NCBI GenBank assembly: GCA_023667045.1
Contig: JAMPAU010000001.1
Span: forward strand, 186,001 to 250,000
Source of the DNA: Ruminococcus flavefaciens
GTDB taxonomy: Bacteria; Bacillota; Clostridia; Oscillospirales; Ruminococcaceae
Direction of reading: 5' to 3'
Length of the DNA: 64,000 nt
Position numbers and translations under genes: made by a program. Below the pieces are notes generated by a model. The model was not told the origin of the DNA. It ran no database searches and saw only the letters and a list, made by a program, of their open reading frames with translations. Positions 7,979-16,650 of the stretch are shown here, in pieces (position 1 is the stretch's first letter; every line of letters starts with the position of its first letter).

Positions 7979-8164
7979 ATGGCAAAAAGACCAGTAACAT
8001 TTGATACTGACAACGAAAGAGACAAAAAAATTCTTGATGATATTGAAATATATATGAAAGAAAATCAAATCGAACATCGAATTAGTGCAGTCCGCAATCT
8101 TTGTGAGATAGCTTTGGAAATTGACAAAATAATCAACAAAAAAAATAAACCAAAAATATTTTGA
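7979..8164 (+). CDS. Small protein, possibly ribbon-helix-helix DNA-binding
   Basis: The 61-residue cytoplasmic protein starts at the ATG eight bases after GGAGG; an upstream in-frame ATG lies inside the previous gene and lacks a ribosome site. It has a short strand (RPVTFDT) followed by two predicted helices, which fits a ribbon-helix-helix or CopG-like fold, but no decisive signature is seen. Its last codons run into a copied remnant of a SHOCT gene that supplies the stop codon, so its original C-terminus may have been replaced. Confidence 0.5.
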   Translation: MAKRPVTFDTDNERDKKILDDIEIYMKENQIEHRISAVRNLCEIALEIDKIINKKNKPKIF

Positions 8165-8195
8165 CACAAAGAAAAAACAGCTTTCAGGCTTATAA
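8160..8195 (+). pseudogene. Remnant of a SHOCT gene 3' end
   Basis: 36 bases match the last 36 bases of the SHOCT gene at 2926-2961 with one difference, including its TAA. Nothing else of the gene is present. The remnant marks a recombination junction at the downstream end of the island. Confidence 0.75.
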
Positions 8196-8200
8196 TTACA

Positions 8201-8238
8201 TAACAGGCAAAGTTTTTGGATTTTGCCTGTTATTTTTT
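8201..8238 (+). terminator. Rho-independent terminator of the lipoprotein island
   Basis: AACAGGCAAA pairs with TTTTGCCTGTT and is followed by a run of seven T. Confidence 0.8.
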
Positions 8239-8242
8239 TACA

Positions 8243-8276
8243 AAAAAAAGACTGCTCTTTAAAGAACAGTCTTTTA
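8243..8276 (-). terminator. Terminator of the cellobiose phosphorylase gene
   Basis: On the minus strand AAAAGACTG pairs with CAGTCTTTT around a short loop and is followed by a T-run, directly after the phosphorylase stop codon. Confidence 0.75.
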
Positions 8277-8292
8277 TATTTATGCTATGGAA

Positions 8293-10752
8293 TTAACCCA
8301 TAATAACTTCAACTTCGTGAACGCCGTCAGCACAAGCCGGGATAACATTTCCCTCTACTGCATTGCCGTCAACAGTCATAGCCTTAACGCCCTTGCATAC
8401 GTGGTCGGGATTCTTGACAGTGATATTGTAAGTAGCACCACGGAACTTTCTTGTAGCTGTGAAGCCGTCCCACTCGTGCGGAATGGACGGGTCAACCTTA
8501 AGACCGTTCCAGTCAGCAGCAAGACCGAGAATATACTGTGAAATAGCAACCATGTTCCAAGCGGCAGTACCTGTGAGCCATGAGTTTTTACCCTCACCGA
8601 ATCTGCTTGCGTCCTTACCGGCAATCATCTGACCGTATACATACGGCTCAGTCTTGTGGAGGTCGGAGATGTCCTCATTGAAAGCGGGAGCAATCTTTGA
8701 GTAGTATTCAAATGCCTTATCGCCACGACCAGCATAAGCCTCAGCACAGATAATCCAAGCGTTGTTGTGTGTAAAGATACCTGCATTTTCCTTGTAACCG
8801 CCGGGATATGTGGAGATTTCACCGTACTGGATATAGTACTTTGTGAAAGCAGGGTTATTGAGTACAAGACCGTACTTTGTATTGAGGTACTTGTCAATAG
8901 AATCAAGTGTCTTGATGTCAGCGCCCTCTTCCTTGCCGATTTCGGACATAACAGCAAAGCCCTGTGGTTCGATGAAGATTTTACCTTCTTCGCATTCCTT
9001 TGAACCCATCTTGTTGCCCTCTGAATCGTAAGCACGGATAAACCAGTCGCCGTCAAAAGCAGATTCCATAACGCTCTTTTTCATCTTGTCGATTTCAGCC
9101 TGAGCAGCCTCAGCCTCATCGTCCTTGCCGAGATGCTTAAGAATAGCAACATAGTTAGGACCGGCATATGTAAAGAGTGTAGCAACCATTACAGACTCAG
9201 CAACCTTTGAGTAACCGCCTTCTTCTGCAAACTTCGGGTTTGTGTATGTCTGGAAGCTCTCACCGGGAGTATCTGAGTAGCATGAAAGGTTGATACAGTC
9301 ATTCCAGTCAGCACGCATAGCAAGTGGGAGGTTGTGAGGACCAAGATTATTTATAATCTTATAGAAAGAAACTTTGAGGTGGTCGAGCATTGGTTTAGCC
9401 TTTGACTCGTCGTTGTCGTAAGGTACTAACTCGTCAAGGATTGACCAGTCGCCAGTTTCCTTGATGTAAGCGGAAACAGAAAGAATCATCCAGAGCGGGT
9501 CATCAGAGAAGTCACCGCCGATGTCGGAGTTGCCTTTCTTTGTAAGTGGCTGATACTGGTGATAGCAACCGCCGTCTTCAAGCTGAGTGGAAGCAATATC
9601 AATAATACGCTGTCTTGCTCTGTCGGGAATCTGATGTACAAAGCCGAGAATATCCTGATTTGAGTCACGGAAGCCCATGCCACGACCGATACCGCTTTCA
9701 AAGTAAGAAGCAGAACGTGAAAGGTTGAAAGTAACCATACACTGATACTGATTCCAGATGTTAACCATTCTGTCAACCTTGTCATTCGGTGTATTTACGT
9801 TGATAATGCCAAGGAGCTTATCCCATGTAGCCTTAAGTTCAGCGAGACCGTCAGCAACCTTTTCAGGTGTGTTGTACTGTTCAATCATAGCAAGGGCTTT
9901 TTCCTTGTTGATTGTCACGCCGTCTGCCTCAAACTTCTTGTCAACAGGCATTTCAACATAACCGAGTACGAAAATAAGTGTCTTTGATTCGCCGGGAGCA
10001 AGAGTAATCTTCTTGTAGTGTGATGCAACAGGTGACCAGCCGTCAGCGAAAGAGTTATTAGCAACTCCTGCCTCAACAGCCTGCGGATTGTTGAAACCAT
10101 TGTAGAGACCGATAAATGAATCTCTGTCAGTATCGTAACCGTCTATTTCGTCATTTACTGTGTAGAATGCGAAATGGTCACGTCTGTCTCTGTATTCTGT
10201 CTTGTGGTAGATAGTAGAGCCTACAACCTCAACACGACCTGTAGAGAAGTTTCTCTGGAAGTTTGTGCAGTCGTCCTGAGCGTCCCACAGACACCACTCA
10301 GCGAATGAGAAGAAAGAGAAAGTCTTTTCTGTGTCGCCTTCGTTTGTAAGTACAACCTGCTGAACTTCTCCGGCATAGTTCTGCGGAACAAAGAAAGTAA
10401 CTTCAGCTTTGAGGTTGTTTTTCTTACCTGTGATAATTGTATAGCCCATACCGTGACGGCATTCATAAGAATCAAGCTCTGTCTTTACAGGTGACCAACC
10501 GGGATTCCATATTGTGCCGTTTTCATTGATATAGAAATAACGTCCGCCCATATCGATAGGCACGTTGTTGTAGCGGTAACGTGTTATTCTTCTGAGACGT
10601 GCGTCTTTGTAGAAAGAATAACCGCCGGCTGTGTTGGAAATCAGTGAAAAGAAATCCTGAGTACCGAGATAGTTAATCCATGGATAAGGTGTTTTGGGGG
10701 TATTGATGACATATTCCTTGTTTGCGTCATCAAAAAATCCGAACTTCTGCAT
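8293..10752 (-). CDS. cbp: Cellobiose phosphorylase (GH94)
   Basis: This 819-residue enzyme is the right size for GH94 cellobiose phosphorylase, which splits cellobiose with phosphate to glucose 1-phosphate and glucose in the cytoplasm and saves ATP. The N-terminal beta-sandwich and the central (alpha/alpha)6 barrel are recognisable, with the catalytic acid in ADWND (Asp near residue 485) and the barrel phrase [15 protein letters not shown] near 353. There is no signal peptide. A strong promoter and a dyad are upstream and a terminator follows, so it is probably a single-gene transcript. It is the intracellular end of the cellulose pathway fed by the GH9 enzymes at 41.6-46.4 kb. Confidence 0.93.
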   Translation of the reverse strand: MQKFGFFDDANKEYVINTPKTPYPWINYLGTQDFFSLISNTAGGYSFYKDARLRRITRYRYNNVPIDMGGRYFYINENGTIWNPGWSPVKTELDSYECRHGMGYTIITGKKNNLKAEVTFFVPQNYAGEVQQVVLTNEGDTEKTFSFFSFAEWCLWDAQDDCTNFQRNFSTGRVEVVGSTIYHKTEYRDRRDHFAFYTVNDEIDGYDTDRDSFIGLYNGFNNPQAVEAGVANNSFADGWSPVASHYKKITLAPGESKTLIFVLGYVEMPVDKKFEADGVTINKEKALAMIEQYNTPEKVADGLAELKATWDKLLGIINVNTPNDKVDRMVNIWNQYQCMVTFNLSRSASYFESGIGRGMGFRDSNQDILGFVHQIPDRARQRIIDIASTQLEDGGCYHQYQPLTKKGNSDIGGDFSDDPLWMILSVSAYIKETGDWSILDELVPYDNDESKAKPMLDHLKVSFYKIINNLGPHNLPLAMRADWNDCINLSCYSDTPGESFQTYTNPKFAEEGGYSKVAESVMVATLFTYAGPNYVAILKHLGKDDEAEAAQAEIDKMKKSVMESAFDGDWFIRAYDSEGNKMGSKECEEGKIFIEPQGFAVMSEIGKEEGADIKTLDSIDKYLNTKYGLVLNNPAFTKYYIQYGEISTYPGGYKENAGIFTHNNAWIICAEAYAGRGDKAFEYYSKIAPAFNEDISDLHKTEPYVYGQMIAGKDASRFGEGKNSWLTGTAAWNMVAISQYILGLAADWNGLKVDPSIPHEWDGFTATRKFRGATYNITVKNPDHVCKGVKAMTVDGNAVEGNVIPACADGVHEVEVIMG

Positions 10753-10803
10753 AATTTTACTCCTTTTTATTTCATTGTGAACGATATTTCAGTTCCTGAA
10801 AAA

Positions 10804-10818
10804 GCGATAGTCTACCGC
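10804..10818. promoter_or_regulatory. Possible operator at the cellobiose phosphorylase start site
   Basis: GCGATAG and CTACCGC form a 7-base dyad with one mismatch around a central T, lying just downstream of the -10 box and so near the transcription start. The regulator is unknown. Confidence 0.35.
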
Positions 10819-10828
10819 ATTTTCTAAC

Positions 10829-10857
10829 ATTATATCATACTTTTCATTTTATTACAA
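10829..10857 (-). promoter_or_regulatory. Promoter of cellobiose phosphorylase
   Basis: On the minus strand TTGTAA and TATAAT are 17 bases apart with a TG extension before the -10 box. The rest of 10858-10953 shows no gene or clear hairpin. Confidence 0.65.
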
Positions 10858-10953
10858 TAGATTAGCGAAAAATTCCTGTGTATTATTTTTCAGCATTTTT
10901 TTGTGCATTATGACAAAAAAACATAACCGATAATAAAATTATTTGATTATGAT

Positions 10954-11961
10954 TTAACGGCTGAAAAATCTCTGGTGAGTTTTAAAGGTGTTATTCGGCT
11001 TTATTTCGACATAACCCGTCATATCGGCAGGGAGTGTAAGATTAGGTGCATCAATCATGGCTGTCATAGGTTCTGGACAGAAATAATGATTGAATCCCCT
11101 GTCGTTCCAGATAATCCAGAACTTATATTCGTCAGATACTTCATAGCAGAGTTTCTTACCGCTTGCAGTATCTTCAGCGATTACGCCGTGAAACTGCTGA
11201 CCGTCAAGACTTGTGCATTCGCCGAAATACATATCATTGTCAACCACCTGCAAAACAGGACACTTAGTACCGTTTTTGTATTCAAGGTCATATGCCTCAG
11301 GCGAACGGAGTACCTCAGTAGGCAGACAGCGGTCATTAAGTTCGCACTTCTTGCCAACCGGTACAGTAAGACGTATGTCGCCCTCTTTTGCACCGTCAAC
11401 GAATGGTGCATTGATAGTGGTATGTGATGCAAGCGACATAGGAAGCACAACGTCCGAATTATTTGTAAACTTAATATTCTGTTCGAGACCGTGTTCAGAG
11501 AGCGTGAAAGTATATTCAGCAGTGAACTTTACCGGAAGATACTGGAAAAACTCGTCTCTTTCGTCGTAAACGTAACGTGTTTTAAGCCATGCACAGTTAG
11601 CGTCTGCATTGTGTTCAATGACCTCGTGTTCTCTCTTGTGCAGGAAGCCGTGAATGTGGTTGTTGTAGGGAGCTTTTTCGTTTACCGGAAGATGATATAC
11701 AGCGTCAGAAGTCTTTAAAACGCCGTCAGCAAAACGGTTAGGGAGATAGAGAGTAGGAAGTCCCCATACTTCAGCGGACTGTTTTATATCGTCTGCTGTA
11801 TTGTTTGGATTGAAACGGAAAAACTCCATATTTTCCTTGTTGTTGCGGAGACGGATAACATTAGAGCCTACCTCATAAGCGATAAGAGCTTCATAACCGC
11901 CTGCCTGTAGTCTCACACAGGTAAGACCGTTGAAGTTAAAAAGCTGTGTTGAATTATTCAT
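10954..11961 (-). CDS. Aldose 1-epimerase family protein
   Basis: The 335-residue protein has the galactose mutarotase fold signature: the histidine in NNHIHGFLHKR and the second conserved histidine in ASHTTINAPF, and a closing Glu-containing region. These enzymes interconvert the alpha and beta anomers of hexoses, here likely glucose made by cellobiose breakdown. The start is the ATG seven bases after AGGAAA, three codons inside the longest frame. It is placed between citrate synthase and the phosphorylase on the same strand; the 200-base gap with its own promoter downstream suggests the phosphorylase is a separate transcript. Confidence 0.8.
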   Translation of the reverse strand: MNNSTQLFNFNGLTCVRLQAGGYEALIAYEVGSNVIRLRNNKENMEFFRFNPNNTADDIKQSAEVWGLPTLYLPNRFADGVLKTSDAVYHLPVNEKAPYNNHIHGFLHKREHEVIEHNADANCAWLKTRYVYDERDEFFQYLPVKFTAEYTFTLSEHGLEQNIKFTNNSDVVLPMSLASHTTINAPFVDGAKEGDIRLTVPVGKKCELNDRCLPTEVLRSPEAYDLEYKNGTKCPVLQVVDNDMYFGECTSLDGQQFHGVIAEDTASGKKLCYEVSDEYKFWIIWNDRGFNHYFCPEPMTAMIDAPNLTLPADMTGYVEIKPNNTFKTHQRFFSR

Positions 11962-11994
11962 GATAAACATTTCCTTTCTGTTTTAATTATTTAA

Positions 11995-13362
11995 TCAGTC
12001 CATGCGGTTTTCCATGTCTGTGTATTCGTGCATGGGAGATATAGCCTTATAAGCCGGACGGATAATTTTATTTGAGTTGATAAGTTCCTCAATACGATGT
12101 GCCGACCAGCCTGCAATCCTTGATACTGCAAAAATAGGCGTAAAGAGTTCGTCCGGAATGCCTAACATCCTGTAAACAAAACCGCTGTAGAAATCTACAT
12201 TTGCACATACACCCTTGAACATACGTCTCTCACTTGCGATAACGTCCGGAGCGAGTTTTTCAACGAGGGAATACAGTGCGAACTCATCATGTTTTCCCTT
12301 TTCGGCTGAGAGTTTTTCAACAAATCCCTTGAAAACTTTAGCACGTGGGTCTGACTGTGAGTATACAGCGTGTCCCATACCATAAATAAGCCCTGCATGG
12401 TCGAAAGCCTCTTTGTGCAGAAGTTTTTTCAGATAGGCTTTTACTTCGTCCTCGTCAGTCCAGTCGCTGATGTTCTTTTTCATATCATCAAACATCATAG
12501 CAACCTTTATATTAGCACCGCCATGTTTTGGTCCTTTCAGAGAACCAAGTGCCGCAGCGATTGCGGAATATGTATCAGTGCCGGAAGAAGAAACAACGTG
12601 TACTGTAAATGTAGAGTTATTACCGCCTCCGTGTTCAGCATGGAGAACAAGTGCAAGGTCAAGAATACGTGCCTCAAGCTCCGTATATTTTTTGTCGGGA
12701 CGGAGCATATAAAGGAGATTTTCTGCAATGGAAAGATTAGGGTCTGGGTCATGGAAGAAAAGACTTCCACCGCTGTTGTAATATTTGTATGCATTGTAAC
12801 CATAAACTGCAAGTACAGGGAAAAGAGTAATCAGTTCAATGCACTGTCTCATTACATTAGGAACAGCTATATTATTAGCGTCGTCGTCATATGAGTAAAG
12901 AGCAAGCACACTCTTGGCGAGAGTGTTCATCATGTTGTCGCTGGGGGCTTTCATGATAACGTCCCTTGTGAAAGTCGTCGGCAGTTCACGGAAGTCTGCA
13001 AGAATCTGTTTAAATTCCGTAAGTTCGTGTTCAGACGGCATACTGCCGAAAAGGAGCAGGTAAATAGTTTCCTCAAATCCGAAACGCTTTTCCTTGATAA
13101 AACCGGAGACGATATCTTCAACGTCGATACCTCTGTAGTATAGTTTTCCGTCGCCATGATTGTGCATACCCTCACCTGTATTGAGAACCTTTATAGTGCT
13201 GATATTTGTAAGTCCGGCAACAACACCGTTTCCGTCGAGGTCACGCAGACCACGCTTTACATCATACTGCATATAGAGTTCCGGATTTATTTTGTAGCCG
13301 TCCAGTGATTTGTCGGCAAGTTTTTTGATTTCCGGAGTAACCGATGAGAATTTATATTTCAT
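11995..13362 (-). CDS. gltA: Citrate synthase
   Basis: This 455-residue enzyme joins acetyl-CoA and oxaloacetate to citrate, the first step towards 2-oxoglutarate and glutamate in anaerobes with a partial Krebs cycle. The catalytic-site phrases are clear: HAEHGGGNNST, GMGHAVYSQSDPRAK and the late FYSGFVYRMLG. An N-terminal extension in the longest frame is just the AT-rich promoter; the ATG at 13362 is chosen. A TTGACA/TATAAT promoter with 17-base spacing is upstream. A related 2-methylcitrate activity cannot be excluded. The oxidoreductase operon at 18-20.5 kb may act on the same metabolites. Confidence 0.9.
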   Translation of the reverse strand: MKYKFSSVTPEIKKLADKSLDGYKINPELYMQYDVKRGLRDLDGNGVVAGLTNISTIKVLNTGEGMHNHGDGKLYYRGIDVEDIVSGFIKEKRFGFEETIYLLLFGSMPSEHELTEFKQILADFRELPTTFTRDVIMKAPSDNMMNTLAKSVLALYSYDDDANNIAVPNVMRQCIELITLFPVLAVYGYNAYKYYNSGGSLFFHDPDPNLSIAENLLYMLRPDKKYTELEARILDLALVLHAEHGGGNNSTFTVHVVSSSGTDTYSAIAAALGSLKGPKHGGANIKVAMMFDDMKKNISDWTDEDEVKAYLKKLLHKEAFDHAGLIYGMGHAVYSQSDPRAKVFKGFVEKLSAEKGKHDEFALYSLVEKLAPDVIASERRMFKGVCANVDFYSGFVYRMLGIPDELFTPIFAVSRIAGWSAHRIEELINSNKIIRPAYKAISPMHEYTDMENRMD

Positions 13363-13414
13363 AATATCGTCATCCCTTTCTTTTTTACAAAATTTTTTTA
13401 TAAATAATATAATA

Positions 13415-13443
13415 ATTATAATATATTTCACCAAACTTGTCAA
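13415..13443 (-). promoter_or_regulatory. Consensus promoter of citrate synthase
   Basis: On the minus strand TTGACA (13443-13438) and TATAAT (13420-13415) are exactly 17 bases apart. Confidence 0.8.
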
Positions 13444-13528
13444 GCTTTTGTGAATATTTGGAATGACCTGTAATTATAATTGAAAATGACCGCTAAATTT
13501 TTATATAATATTTAACCTATGATATTAT

Positions 13529-14236
13529 TCATTTTAAGTTTCGCTTTTTATTTTTCGGGGTGTTGCAGACTTTTTTAATTATGTCATGGAAATGCCTTAA
13601 ACAAGGGGTTAAGCCCTGTATAGTCTCATATGAAGTATCAATTATTGATTTCTCAATATTTTCTATGATAGTATTTGTTCTGACACTGGAGTTCTTTTCA
13701 AGAGTATATATTTTGTACTCTAGTATATCCACTTTGCATTCTAATGTATCAGTTTTATATTCCAGTGTATCTATTTTCTGTTCCAGTGTATCAATTTTAC
13801 ATTCTAGTGTATCTAACCTTTTATTGATACTTTCAATATTGGTATTAATAGTATTGTACATTTCAATAACCTCAGTATATGAGTTACTCATTTCCCTTGC
13901 TCTGAAATATACTTTTACAAGCTGACGCTGTACGCTCCATGAGAGTTCGTCTGTAAAGGACTTAACAAGCATAAGGTAACCATTCTCTGTGATAAGAATA
14001 ATGCCTCTGTTTGGAACTTCAAATCCAAAAGTCCGAAATTCGGACTTTTGAATATCTGCCGATTTTACGAAGAAAAAGTCTTCTCCCTCAATGAAATGCT
14101 CTCTGTTGTCATTGAAACGTTTTCTTGCTGTGCCTTCAGGTCTGCCGTGTACCATGTCAATGTCCTTGAACGTTAATACATTCTGTCCTTTGTACTCCTT
14201 GACTTTTAAGGGTACATTGTTGATAAGTTCGTACAT
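13529..14236 (-). CDS. ORF6N/antirepressor-like protein with heptad-repeat coiled coil
   Basis: The 235-residue protein starts with an ORF6N-type domain (about 10-115), a DNA-binding module common in phage antirepressors, shown by the phrases LTFKDIDMVHGRPEGTARKRF, NRGIILITENGYLML and SWSVQRQLV. Residues about 137-180 are six near-perfect heptads of the form IDTLEQK, which must form a coiled coil. A short C-terminal domain follows. The ribosome site AAAGGAG is good. It is of phage or mobile-element descent, but no other phage genes lie nearby, so it looks like a solitary, domesticated regulator. Confidence 0.75.
   Translation of the reverse strand: MYELINNVPLKVKEYKGQNVLTFKDIDMVHGRPEGTARKRFNDNREHFIEGEDFFFVKSADIQKSEFRTFGFEVPNRGIILITENGYLMLVKSFTDELSWSVQRQLVKVYFRAREMSNSYTEVIEMYNTINTNIESINKRLDTLECKIDTLEQKIDTLEYKTDTLECKVDILEYKIYTLEKNSSVRTNTIIENIEKSIIDTSYETIQGLTPCLRHFHDIIKKVCNTPKNKKRNLK
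13700..13828 (-). repeat. 21-base tandem repeats encoding coiled-coil heptads
   Basis: About six units of 21 bases, each encoding I/L-D-T-L-E-x-K, follow one another in the ORF6N gene. Units differ mainly at the sixth residue and at silent sites. Copy number could vary between strains. Confidence 0.8.
14026..14050. repeat. 25-base perfect palindrome inside the ORF6N gene
   Basis: CAAAAGTCCGAA and TTCGGACTTTTG flank one A. The palindrome is within codons for QKSEFRTF. It is too perfect to be chance coding sequence and could be a binding site or an RNA hairpin. Confidence 0.7.
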
Positions 14237-14310
14237 ATTTTTTACTCCTTTTATAAAATTTTTTCTTTACGTGCGGTAACAGATTTTACAAGTATGGAAT
14301 TTTTAGATTA

Positions 14311-14345
14311 AATTACAAAAAATGCCGGCAACAAAAGCTACCGAC
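14311..14345 (-). pseudogene. Possible azlD 3'-end remnant
   Basis: On the minus strand this short piece reads SVAFVAGIF, similar to the azlD end TAVAFIAGLF, and shares the DNA pattern GCCGGC..C/TAAAAGC. It is very short, so the homology is uncertain. Confidence 0.3.
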
Positions 14346-14357
14346 AGTGAAAAACTC

Positions 14358-14386
14358 TTGACAAAATAGACCCGTTATGCTATAAT
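14358..14386 (+). promoter_or_regulatory. Perfect consensus promoter ahead of a structured RNA
   Basis: TTGACA at 14358-14363 and TATAAT at 14381-14386 are spaced by exactly 17 bases. No open reading frame starts soon after it; the predicted start near 14393 coincides with the base of a long RNA stem. Confidence 0.8.
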
Positions 14387-14392
14387 AATACA

Positions 14393-14505
14393 GTCATAGG
14401 GCGTATTGCTTGCAAGCTATTGCAAAGTTATGTTGGTAACTTCTGTTGTAGTGTCTGTCATGGTGTTCCCGCACCTTTCAGACGGCGAGCAGTATGCTCT
14501 ATGTT
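14393..14505 (+). ncRNA. Candidate small structured RNA, unclassified
   Basis: A 16-base closing stem pairs 14395-14410 with 14488-14503, fully paired with three G-U wobbles when read on the plus strand (they would be A-C mismatches on the minus strand). Inside are three hairpins: TTGCAA (14410-14415) with TTGCAA (14420-14425), AAGTTA (14425-14430) with TAACTT (14437-14442), and GTCTG (14453-14457) with CAGAC (14479-14483) enclosing GGTG/CACC. The shape is a multibranch junction. A perfect promoter ends seven bases upstream. No long ORF fits. It does not match the tmRNA, SRP RNA, 6S, RNase P or T-box features I know. The downstream gene has its own promoter, so an independent RNA is favoured over a riboswitch. 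The rest of 14237-14653 holds only these items and no gene. Confidence 0.55.
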
Positions 14506-14594
14506 TATAATATCATAATATGTATTTATTGTCAATATTTTCGGCTTGTCTGGTTATTTTTTTCAGAAAATCAGAATATATTTACAGATTGCTA

Positions 14595-14623
14595 TTGAAA
14601 ATATTTCTGCAATATGATATATT
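14595..14623 (+). promoter_or_regulatory. Promoter of the zinc-ribbon/TPM gene pair
   Basis: TTGAAA and TATATT are 17 bases apart, ending 30 bases before the TTG start at 14654. Confidence 0.5.
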
Positions 14624-14653
14624 TAATACAGTAAATTATAAGGAGTGATTTAT

Positions 14654-15712
14654 TTGGAATCAACTGAATACAAATGTCCTAACTGCAACGCCGGACTTAC
14701 TTTCATGCCGGATACTCAGAAATTCGGCTGTGAATACTGCGGAAGTGAATTTACACTTGAGGAAATGCAACAGATAAACGCTGAAAACCCCGAAGTCCCA
14801 CCTACCGAATCACAGATACACGAACAACAGGACTTTGAAGAACACACAAACCTATACCACTGTGCAAGCTGTGGTGCAGACATAATGGCAGACGACGAAC
14901 AGACGGCTCTTTTCTGCTATTACTGCCACAACCCTATAATACTTGCCGGTAAGCTCACAGGCAAATACAAGCCCGATAAGGTTATAGGATTTAAATATAC
15001 ACGTGAAAATGCCGTGAACTGTTTTAAAGATTGGGTGAAAGGCAAGTGGTTTGTACCGGAAGATTTCAAGTCACAGGAGCAGATAGAAAAAATGACAGGT
15101 CTTTACGTACCTTTCTGGGTTGCAGACTGCAACATGAAAGCAGACCTCTGTGCCGTCGGCAAAAAGACACGCTCATGGACTTCCGGCGATTACAGATATA
15201 CAGAAACAAAAGAATTTAGCGTAGTCCGTCAGGCTGATATATCCGCAGAGGGCATTCCGGCTGACGGTGCAAGCAAGATTGAAGACGTTCTCATGGAATC
15301 AATCGAACCGTATGACTATAATGATTTAAAGGACTTTTCAATGTCATATTTCAGCGGATTCTTTGCCGACAAGTTTGACGTTGACAAGCCGGAAGTCTTC
15401 CCACGTATACGTGAAAGAGCCTCACAGGCAGGAAAGAAACTTCTGCACGACAGCATAACAGGCTATTCGTCATTTGCGATAAGCAGTGAAAACTACAATA
15501 TCATGAATACAAAATGGCAGTATATCATGCTTCCTGTGTGGTTTATGACGTATAAGTATGACGATAAAATGTATGAGTTTGCACTTAATGGTCAGACCGG
15601 AAAACTCGCCGGCACTCCTCCACTCGATAAAGGCAAGCTGAAACTTTTCAGCACGGCGATAGGTCTGGCAGTAGCTGTTGTGGGATTTCTGTTAGGAGGT
15701 GCATTGCTGTAA
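14654..15712 (+). CDS. TFIIB-type zinc-ribbon membrane protein
   Basis: The 352-residue protein has two zinc ribbons: CPNC..CEYC near residues 6-32 and CASC..CYYCHNP near 75-97. A long soluble domain follows (about 110-320), and a single membrane helix closes the C-terminus (STAIGLAVAVVGFLLGGALL). The start is the TTG eight bases after AAGGAG; an upstream GTG overlaps the ribosome site. The stop overlaps the ATG of the next gene by one base, so the two products are probably made together. Related clostridial proteins are annotated only by their zinc ribbon; function unknown. Confidence 0.75.
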   Translation: MESTEYKCPNCNAGLTFMPDTQKFGCEYCGSEFTLEEMQQINAENPEVPPTESQIHEQQDFEEHTNLYHCASCGADIMADDEQTALFCYYCHNPIILAGKLTGKYKPDKVIGFKYTRENAVNCFKDWVKGKWFVPEDFKSQEQIEKMTGLYVPFWVADCNMKADLCAVGKKTRSWTSGDYRYTETKEFSVVRQADISAEGIPADGASKIEDVLMESIEPYDYNDLKDFSMSYFSGFFADKFDVDKPEVFPRIRERASQAGKKLLHDSITGYSSFAISSENYNIMNTKWQYIMLPVWFMTYKYDDKMYEFALNGQTGKLAGTPPLDKGKLKLFSTAIGLAVAVVGFLLGGALL

Positions 15713-16635
15713 TGAAAAAATCCGTACTTATTATAATAAACATTGTGCTTGTTGCATTGATTGCAGTATTGCTTGTTGTTCAGTCTTCAGCAAAAACCGA
15801 CATTGCAAAGGGTTTTGACGGAAACTACATAAACAGCAGTTTTCTTGACAACACAGGACTTGTTGAAAATCCCGACGACTTCACCGGACTTGTTCAGCAG
15901 ACGGCAAAAGACCTTGACATGAACATATTCGTATACGTTGCTGGAACAAACGACTATTACCGCAGTGACTATGAGATAGAGTGTTTCGCTGACGACTACT
16001 ATGACGAGATTTACGGCGAGGACACAGACGGCATATTCTATTATATGGACGTTTCCGGACGGTCTCCGGCTTGCGACCGTATCTCAACAAGCGGTAAGGC
16101 TGTACTGCTGTATCAGAAAAATATCGACAATATTTTCTATCGTCTTGATAATTACCTTCCAAATTCCAAAGAACCCGTAAAGGCTGAACACATTGAAAAC
16201 ACTGTGAAAGAATTTCTGACCGCTTTAAAAGACTACAGCACTTCAAAACCGTCTTCAATGTCCTATTATTACGACGAATCTTCTGGAAAGTATATGTTTA
16301 TGAGAAACGGCGAATTTGTCGTATCAAAGCACAAGCCTATGATATATAATATATTTCTTTTAGGTATATGCCTTATTGTTGGACTGATAGTTGCGGTTGT
16401 GGTATACTATGTGACAAGAAGCAGATATAAATTCAAGAAAAGTCAGACCCCCGTCATATACGTCAAGAACGAAAATACAGTTTTTCATAGAAGAACTGAT
16501 GAATTTATAAGAACGTACACCACCAAACACAAGATTGAAACGAGTTCCAACGGTGGCGGTGAAAGTCGCAGTGGCGGAGGCGATGGCGGTCACAGTCACA
16601 GCGGAGGTCATGGCGGTGGCAGTCACCACAGATAA
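15712..16635 (+). CDS. TPM-domain-like membrane protein with Gly/His-rich tail
   Basis: The 307-residue protein has an N-terminal membrane helix (3-25), an extracytoplasmic domain (about 45-190) that resembles the TPM/YgcG family (phrases such as DLDMNIFVYVAG and EDTDGIFYYMDV), a second membrane helix (about 208-233) and a basic cytoplasmic end. The last 30 residues are almost only Gly, His and Ser and could bind metal. It overlaps the zinc-ribbon gene by one base. A piece of its 3' end is repeated at 17142-17189, after the next gene. Confidence 0.65.
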   Translation: MKKSVLIIINIVLVALIAVLLVVQSSAKTDIAKGFDGNYINSSFLDNTGLVENPDDFTGLVQQTAKDLDMNIFVYVAGTNDYYRSDYEIECFADDYYDEIYGEDTDGIFYYMDVSGRSPACDRISTSGKAVLLYQKNIDNIFYRLDNYLPNSKEPVKAEHIENTVKEFLTALKDYSTSKPSSMSYYYDESSGKYMFMRNGEFVVSKHKPMIYNIFLLGICLIVGLIVAVVVYYVTRSRYKFKKSQTPVIYVKNENTVFHRRTDEFIRTYTTKHKIETSSNGGGESRSGGGDGGHSHSGGHGGGSHHR

Positions 16636-16650
16636 TAAAAGGCGGTAATA

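Noticed and set aside
13700-13828. Regularly repeated 21-base units as a CRISPR array
   Set aside because: The units are contiguous with no spacers and encode a coiled coil in frame.
13529-14505. Remains of a prophage around the ORF6N gene
   Set aside because: No capsid, tail, integrase or replication genes are nearby; one antirepressor-like gene is not enough.
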